Shown: positions 57,345 to 64,000 of the stretch, piece by piece
Position numbering within the stretch: the first letter of the stretch is position 1
Layout of the letters: the number at the start of each line of letters is the position of its first letter
Source: Eucalyptus grandis
Lineage: Eukaryota; Streptophyta; Magnoliopsida; Myrtales; Myrtaceae
Reading direction: 5' to 3'
Assembly (NCBI RefSeq): GCF_016545825.1
Contig: NC_052616.1
Coordinates: 35,888,192 to 35,952,191 of the forward strand
Length of the DNA stretch: 64,000 nucleotides
The notes under the pieces: model-generated
Seen by the model: the letters and a program-made list of their open reading frames with translations, nothing else
Database searches by the model: none
Told to the model about the DNA's origin: nothing
Made by a program: the position numbers and the translations under genes

Positions 57345-59922
57345 CATGGAGACTGGCTACGTAGCTTTGGGTGAACGATTCTCTCCTAAGGTTCTGGGCT
57401 TCATGCAGCTTACTATACAGATCAGTTAACGCTTGCCACATCCGAATTTTATTAAGTTGATTTATTACTTGAGATGGATTTTGAATTTGATCCGGTTGGT
57501 GCTGCAATTGCGCGGGAACTTAAAGGATGTGTCGTTGAATTTATTCGAGAGATGCCGAATCGGTGTTTCTCTATAAGTTTTGTCTGTGAATGCTTGATGG
57601 TGAACTCATAGGTTATCGACATTAGACGCTGCAAAATCGGGGACAATCTCTGGAAGGTATAGCTTTTCTTTCTCTGTTTTTCATGGGTGGCAATTTATTG
57701 AAAGAAGTAGGTGAAGTCTAGGTTCAAGGGAAAAACAAGCCGGTGCTGTAGGTTGAAAGGGAGGGAGGAAATGTGGATGTGTAGTATGTACTTATCATAC
57801 GATGTACAAAGGGGTGATAGGTTTGCCAGAGAATTGAATTCTAAGAAACTCGGGGTAGGGCTTTGTCTCTATGTTTTCGAGGCGCTTGAAAAGGCAAAAC
57901 GATAGAAGAATGAAGAAGATGCGGTGAGATGGCAAGCCACCAGGAAAGGTCACTTGACCGTCGAGTCCTTTAACCACTTCTTGACTCGCAACTCAAGAGA
58001 ATTGAAAACAAATTTACTTCAGAGTGTGACAGTAATATGAACATTGGTTGTGCCCATTTATAACGGCTAGTTGGTTATTTTCTTTTGCCTTGTGGACTGT
58101 GGATGTGAAAGAGAAATAATCACCAAAAACACGGAGTTTACATAAGTTATTAAGTAGAATAGAGACAAAAGCACGAGAAGTTGATTGTCGATTCTGAATT
58201 CTGAGGCCTTTGCAACAGTTAAAATTCTCTTTTTATCCTTATGTGCTATAGCTTTTATTAAGGAAAATGACCGAGAAGCTAAAACTACTAGATGCTTCTT
58301 GAATGTTTGAGTGAAACCTGATCAATGAAGGATAAACTTCTGACATACCAATAATAAGACACACTGGAATGAGCAACATGTAGTTTCTCAAATTAGTTGC
58401 AGTTTTTGCTTTGGTGTTGTTAGGGCCATATCAGTTAAAGTGTTAGGCGGGATTTGCATCTAAATTATACGATGAGTATGTAATACTTATCATTACTTGG
58501 AAGTTTGTGACCAATATATTATACAGGACTTGCAAGATCTTGATCTTATAGCTAGGAGATATGATCCGAATGTTTGTTTATCATTGCTTCTCCACGCCTT
58601 TTTATAAATTTTGGATAGCACTTTGCTATTGTTCTGAATTGATACCCTCACATTATCCACCCACAGTTATTGTTAATCTTTTTTGTGTTTCTACTTTAAA
58701 CATTTCTTTAATAAATGCTAATATTTTATATCTGAACAAATCTGTTAAAGAGTGGAATTTTCTATGCATTATTGGGCTGTAAATGGTTTTGTTCCCATTA
58801 TTCTTTCATAAAATATGACTATGGCTAACAATAGCAAGAATCTTGCTTTACTATGTACAATGTTTCACGATTCTCCTGTGCCATCGTGCTCTATCTGAAT
58901 TTCAGACCGAGAATAATTAAAGAAAAGGCTTTAATCAGGAGAGAGAGAATAGACAAATTACATTTATTTTTTTGGATTGAAATAGAGCTGTTGCAAGCTT
59001 CTGGACCAGAATGTTGACCGCTCATAGATTGTGCTGTATTGCATGCTTGAAAATGTTAACGTGTTCTTGATGGCCTCAACGGATTATAAATTTATAGATT
59101 ATTCTGGGTACTATTTCTTGCTTTGCATTACATGAGAGCGAGTTGTTATGGTGGCTTCACCCCTCCTGATGAATAAGGTGTTGTGAGAGATGCAAAATTC
59201 TAAAGTTGAGGGAAGCGAGTCAAGAGACTTTGCAAAATCTCAAGTATGGGGAGTTTAACTGCAATTTCACGTAAAATTTTGAAGAATATAACTCTTGAGT
59301 ACTAGAAATTAGATCGAATACCTAATAGTGAGGAGCAAGGAGAGTTGTCCATGCTTCATGCATAAGATCCTCTCTTAGATTCTCATTGTTGTGGGTATTT
59401 GACGATAGATAAGAAATTTCCTGATAAGGTGTATCGGTGATTCTGTCTTACAGAAAGTGATTTCCCAATAGGATTCATGATCTAACGCAGTTGGCTTTGA
59501 CAAAAATCCTGTCCCTAGGATACATTGTATGCACTCTAAGCTCCTCACTTAGTCTGCATACCGAGCAAAGGATGAGCACCATCAAGCCTTAAAAGTATAG
59601 TCAACATGGAGCAAATACGAAAGAGGCGATTTGAAGAGGAAGAAGACAAGTTATATTGTGTTGTCATTATTTACTTTTGTTAACTATTTTTTATTTGCTC
59701 TACAAATGCTCTCAACTCTAAGAGGAAGAATGGCACTGAGAGATGCACCTACTCAAACGTTAAGCAAGAGTAAAAATAAATAAATAAATGTGAAGGAGAA
59801 AACATGTTTCATGAAATGCATTTCCTAAATTTATGTTGAAACTACATTAAAAGCAACTTTCTCTCTGACAAATTTCCAAAGTTTGATATGCTTTCTTTAT
59901 TTTTCTCCTTGTTTTTTCCTAG

Positions 59923-60082
59923 GCAACAAGACATGCAGAGATGTAGCTCTTGATATTCTTCTTGAGCAGTGGCAGTGGACTGGATTTTCGTCTGCAGAAG
60001 TTGCAGAGAAATTTTCAACATGCGCCCTTTATGCGAGGTGAACCATGCATAATGTGTGCAGCAGCATCATTATCAATCGTTG
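59923..60082 (+). pseudogene. TAD2: Zinc-binding exon of TAD2-B
   Basis: Retains the HAE catalytic motif (ATRHAEM) and the PCIMC zinc cysteines as words, but separated by a frameshifted stretch: a 1-nt loss after ATG GAA and a 2-nt loss at the CEPC site, net minus three. The intervening frame opens with TAG. Donor GTACAT matches copy A. Confidence 0.85.
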
Positions 60083-60825
60083 GTACATCTGTTGGTCATA
60101 CTGAAATAATACTAAACTTTCATCAAATTTATTAATTCAAATGTGATTAGATGACTCTTAGCCATTTTTAGGTGTAGAGGAAGCATATTATGGCTGTGCA
60201 AATGATAAATTTGGAGGCTGTGGCTCAAAAGTCATTGCATTTAAGTACCTCCCGAGGCATGCATTAGGTCAGTTTCAGAACTTGCTTTTGTTGCTGATTT
60301 CATATCTACTTAACCCCCCTTTGAAATTGTGACGTCTGTCTATTGACAAGTATAGCCTACTAGAGGTTTATATGACTCCTTATGTTGATTAATGATGGAT
60401 ATGGTTTCATAGTAATTCTGTTTGTTGCCACACTTTGAATATTGCGACACATAACCATGAAATGAAATGGAGGTTTATGGAACTAATTTTCCACCTTTTC
60501 TGTTCTTTTCCAAGTCTAAATTTAAGAAACTCGAGTTTCCGAAGTGTCAAGAAGTTAAGTTAATATTATTTCTTTATTTCCCTTCTTTGTTTCCTTTTAT
60601 TTTTTAAATCAATGTGACTTGTTAGACATTTCCTTTTTTTTTTTTTTGCTCTAAAATATTAACTTTTCTAGGAAGTACTACAAGTTAAATTAAGGTAACC
60701 TTAGTTTTTTCTTTCCTTTTCCTTGTCCCCTTTTTTTCTTCATTTCTTCTTCCTTGTGTTTTTTCACTCTAACGAGATTTTTTTATGTCTTTAATGTTTT
60801 TAAAACAGTAAATATAACATCTTCA

Positions 60826-61180
60826 AAGAATTATGATTTTTTAACTATGAGGAATTTATGCTTTCTGATATGCCATGGGCAATGTACTCAGTAAAGAAAT
60901 CTCTTTTCTTGTTTATTAGTTGCAATCGTCTCTTCTTGCATACATGAGGGCATGTGCTTGTTAAATTGTGGTGTATGGCATGTGTTTCCAGTATTTAGCA
61001 AGCTTAGCTTCTTCAAAGAAATATGATATTTTAACTGAGGAATTTCTGATATGCCATGGGCAATGTACTCGATAAAGAAATCTCTTTTCTTGTTTATTAG
61101 TTGCAATTGTCTCTCCTTGCATACATGAGGACATGTGCTTCCTAAATTGTGGTGTATGGCTTTGTTTTCAGTATGATTTT
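60826..61180. repeat. Tandem duplication, period about 181 bp, in TAD2-B intron
   Basis: gccatgggcaatgtactc occurs at about 60,871 and 61,052, each followed by ataaagaaatctcttttctt-type sequence and tgcatacatgagg. Block A has one copy (about 12,855-13,030). Confidence 0.85.
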
Positions 61181-62029
61181 TCATCTGTCTAATGCTGCCA
61201 TGATCTGACATTTCATGTTTCCTAACCTCATTGAGAAGTCATTAATTTTTACTCAAACGTTGTTGACATAAAAGTTAAAAACTTAGTGAAATAGGATCTA
61301 TTTCATTGTGATTGGAGCAGTGCATAGAGTAGCTAATCTAGATTACGGACAATGTCTTTCTGTTGAATTATTAGTTTTAAAAGAAGAAGCTCAAGTATGC
61401 TGCTCTTAATAATCTGATTACAAGTGAAAAGTATTGTGGGAAACATGAAGTAGCTCATTGCCTTTCTGAATACGACATCAAGCAAGAGGATGCTCCTTGC
61501 AGATAAAGGACCACCTTGTGAATCTAAAAAACTAGCCTTAATTATTGCATATTTTCATGATAGAGAGAATGAGACCGTTGTTAATAGGGAGCATGGTTCA
61601 TATGCGACATTTGGAAGATGGATCTAATTGAAACCCATCCTAGCCAGTATTAGTATACAAGTAATCCATAAATCTTCTCTCAATTAGATCACCAATGCCA
61701 ATAACTCCTTGAGAGAACTTGTCCATCATAATTAAAAGCCTGAAAGTATGCCCTGTTTACAGCATGTTGTTTGATCTTGAAGGACATTAGGTTTAAGCCC
61801 TAACCCAAACACACCTCTTTTAATCTGATGCAAGAAGTTTGCCAAGTTGTATGGCCTAGTTATTTTCAAATGATTTAAATAGTACACTTCAGAGTTAATA
61901 TGCTGGCTTGAATATCTGCTTTCTGTAGAACAGACCTAAATGTAAACTTCCTAAGTTAAGCATCCTTTATCCACGAACTTGTTTTTGCTTGAATGATATT
62001 TTCTTTTGCGTAGTGCTTTGTCAATTAGT

Positions 62030-62210
62030 CTGCTAAATTATCTCTTGAATGGTATTTGGACATGTTTTCCAAATAGAATTTGTTTTGGGTTTCAAGCTAA
62101 CGAGGCTCTGTCTATTATTTTGCTAAATTATCTCTTGCATGGTATTTGGACCTTTTTTTCTAATAGAATCTGTTTTGGGTTTCAAGCCAATGAGCTAGGT
62201 GAAAATGCAG
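62030..62210. repeat. Tandem duplication, period about 90 bp, in TAD2-B intron
   Basis: gctaaattatctcttg at about 62,032 and 62,122, each followed by atggtatttggac and gttttgggtttcaagc. Single copy in block A (about 14,146). Confidence 0.85.
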
Positions 62211-63043
62211 AATCATCAGAAATAGTTGGTTGCTTCCACAGAAATTCAATCTTTTTCCCACTTTTCAAATGTCTCTGTGATTTATGAATGTTTCCAACTT
62301 TTTTCTTGTTTCTCTTGCAGTAATGGAAATCTGATCAAATGCAACCTAAGTATAGTTGATTCAGTGGAACGGTGTTCAGCCATATAATGGTTGCAAAGAA
62401 TGGGTGTAGAATTTGCTCAGTAACAAAAGGTAAGCATAATAGATGCACAGTCTTTTCTTTTGGCCAATTTTCAGATGCCTTGTTTATCAAATGTAGCTTT
62501 TTCCTCTAGACTAGGTATTCGTAGCCAGATTGTCATTTCAGAAATGAGACGTCGTGTCCTTGGTTAAGGAAAAAGACGAAGTGCAGTATTTTAATAGCTA
62601 ATCCGTTCATTAGACTCATTGAGAGAAGTATCTTCTTGATCCTTATTGTGAATTACTAACATATATGGTTCTTGGTCGAGCAATTCTCCAATTTGAGCTC
62701 TTTAGTTGCATATATTTCAAGAGACTGATCTGACCTTAACCTTTTCATGCTTCTAAGATAATTAGTACGCTTCGGCAACTCATTACATACAGATAAGATG
62801 GCCTTAAAATAATCTGTCTAGGCAATTATATAATTAATTCGATTTCCTTGTCTGTTTTATAGAACTCTGTAACTTGAATGTCATTTCTCATCACCATCTT
62901 CCCATCCTTTTTCATTTATTTGATGTATATGACATTGTGTGGTATATGATTAGTTTAAATATTATAGATAAATACTGAATGCTAATATTTGGATTTCAGC
63001 TCCAAAGCCTCACAGGCCATGGGTTACTCATACTTCTTATTAG

Positions 63044-64000
63044 ATCTGTGTGCATTGGTTCTTACTATTGAACCTCTCATGGCTTTGCACGACTAGGTAA
63101 GACCTTTGGATTATGATTGTCGCTTTTCTGAACATCATGGACAACATGCATGGTATTATGATGCAACTCTGTTGCATGTTGAATGATTGTCAATTACTTG
63201 TGCATATAGTAAGTGGGCTGCATGGTGTAACCTTCTATAGTCCTGTTAAAAGGGAATGGCATGAATTATCGTGCTGTGGCGATGTTTCTTGCTATGGCAG
63301 TAGAATATTATGCTCATGCTAAGATGGAGTATACCTATAGCTATAGATTTCCTTGTATGATAGTAGCTAGTCACAACAAGGACACTCTAAAGGTCTTCAA
63401 TATGAAGTTAGACAACATCCTTGCTCTTCATTCCTGATTCTTGGTTTCTTCTGATTATATTGTTCATTTTCGTTGTTCCTGTTAGTTAATCTCTTCACTT
63501 GACTATAACCTAATTCAAACTTGCAGTTCAAGGTAGTTCCCATTTTTGAGGTGATCTCGGCATGAAATTACTTCTAAACTATAGTTTTGTGACTTATTGT
63601 ATTCTACATGTAAAGCACAAATCTGGATGTGATATCATTGGTGCCAATTCTAGCACACTAAGATATTCTCCTATTTGTGTGTGATATCAGAAACAGTTGA
63701 TTATTTTATCACAAATGTATGGTTTGCCTTTTGAGTATAGAGACTTGTTTGAATATTATTGGCAATGTTTAAAATTGTATTTTTTGATAAGATGATGAAG
63801 TTAAACATCTAACATTGCATAAAGTAGCTTTAAATGATTCTATGCACTCTGCCTTACAATGCATTTGCCATTTACTACTTTTCCAATTACAGAATTTCCT
63901 CAAGAAGCTCGAGAGGAGAAGGTTGATTCTTGTCCAGATCAGTTTTTGCTTGGTGGTCATGTGTTCATTGAGAATTGAAGCTACAGTCACATGTTAATTT
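63044..64000 (+). other. Duplicated 3' flank of TAD2-B, running off the window
   Basis: Aligns with 15,808-about 16,740. Homology still present at the last bases, so the block duplication extends beyond the window. No gene recognised. Confidence 0.5.

Larger units (their letters stand above)
57345..63043 (+). pseudogene. TAD2: tRNA-specific adenosine-34 deaminase catalytic subunit (TAD2-like), copy B
   Basis: Matches TAD2 copy A but is more decayed. Exon 1 57,345-57,425 (VLGFMQLTI) has two extra bases and its donor reads TT instead of GT. Exons 2 and 3 are missing: block A 10,195-10,575 collapses to a junction near 58,562. Exon 4 59,923-60,082 keeps ATRHAEM, then a 1-nt loss gives TAG, and the CEPC motif has a net 2-nt loss that puts GEPCIMCAAA back in frame. 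Exon 5 60,172-60,267 reads [14 protein letters not shown]. Exon 6 is lost except its first bases (near 62,322). The last exon 63,000-63,043 reads APKPHRPWVTHTSY and stop, closer to the family C-terminus APKPHRP than copy A. Not functional. Confidence 0.88.

Noticed and set aside
1..64000. CRISPR arrays, bacterial operons, phage or viral genes
   Set aside because: None of the tandem arrays has regular repeats with unique spacers. Gene structure is eukaryotic with introns, and the only virus-like sequences are ordinary LTR retrotransposon and LINE remnants.
1..64000. tRNA, rRNA or snRNA genes
   Set aside because: I looked for tRNA box A/B words (such as ggttcgaatcc) and conserved rRNA stretches by eye and found none convincing. 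A tRNAscan-SE or Infernal run would settle this.

Overview
This is a plant (dicot) nuclear window. It is AT-rich and intron-rich, and it holds TIR-NBS-LRR (TNL) disease-resistance sequences, PLS/DYW-type pentatricopeptide repeat (PPR) sequences and decayed Copia, LINE and long-inverted-repeat elements. TNLs exclude monocots. The TNL type and the repeat style (gene-poor DNA with GC-rich long-inverted-repeat elements) remind me of Myrtaceae such as Eucalyptus, but that is an impression and not a proof. I found no gene in the window that I can call fully intact.

Layout. Two large direct copies of one block frame the window. Block A (1 to about 16,800) is a TNL pseudogene (183-8,151) followed by a pseudogene of TAD2, the catalytic subunit of the tRNA adenosine-34 deaminase (9,244-15,807). 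Block B (about 40,750 to beyond 64,000) repeats the same order: TNL (40,827-55,934) then TAD2 (57,345-63,043). Block B is longer mainly because an antisense Copia retrotransposon (about 45,085-51,900) sits in the TNL LRR intron and a solo-LTR-like insert (about 54,150-55,170) sits in the next intron. Block A gives the empty site for both.

Spacer (about 16,800-40,750). It carries two non-overlapping halves of one PPR-DYW protein in swapped order: the C-terminal half at about 19,912-20,782 and the N-terminal half at about 28,203-29,440. It also carries a 0.6-kb dispersed repeat (23,460 and 29,443), a LINE tail on the minus strand (about 25,338-25,620), several long-inverted-repeat elements, a 5'-truncated LINE with a poly(A) tail and perfect 14-bp target-site duplication (31,483-32,693), and a 3.6-kb solo-LTR-like block (33,148-36,764). 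The last two interrupt an unrecognised coiled-coil-like coding remnant (about 31,451-37,003).

How the genes relate. Both TIR exons are intact and keep the putative catalytic glutamate, so TIR-only or TIR-NBS products remain possible: copy B would read 448 codons to a stop just after RNBS-D. Both TAD2 copies are broken, and both show a net 2-nt loss at the CxxC zinc-motif exon, which suggests that TAD2 was already dead before the block duplicated. A working TAD2, which should be essential, must then lie elsewhere in the genome. The window reads as an ageing resistance-gene cluster shaped by segmental duplication, retroelement insertion, tandem slippage and template-switch repair.
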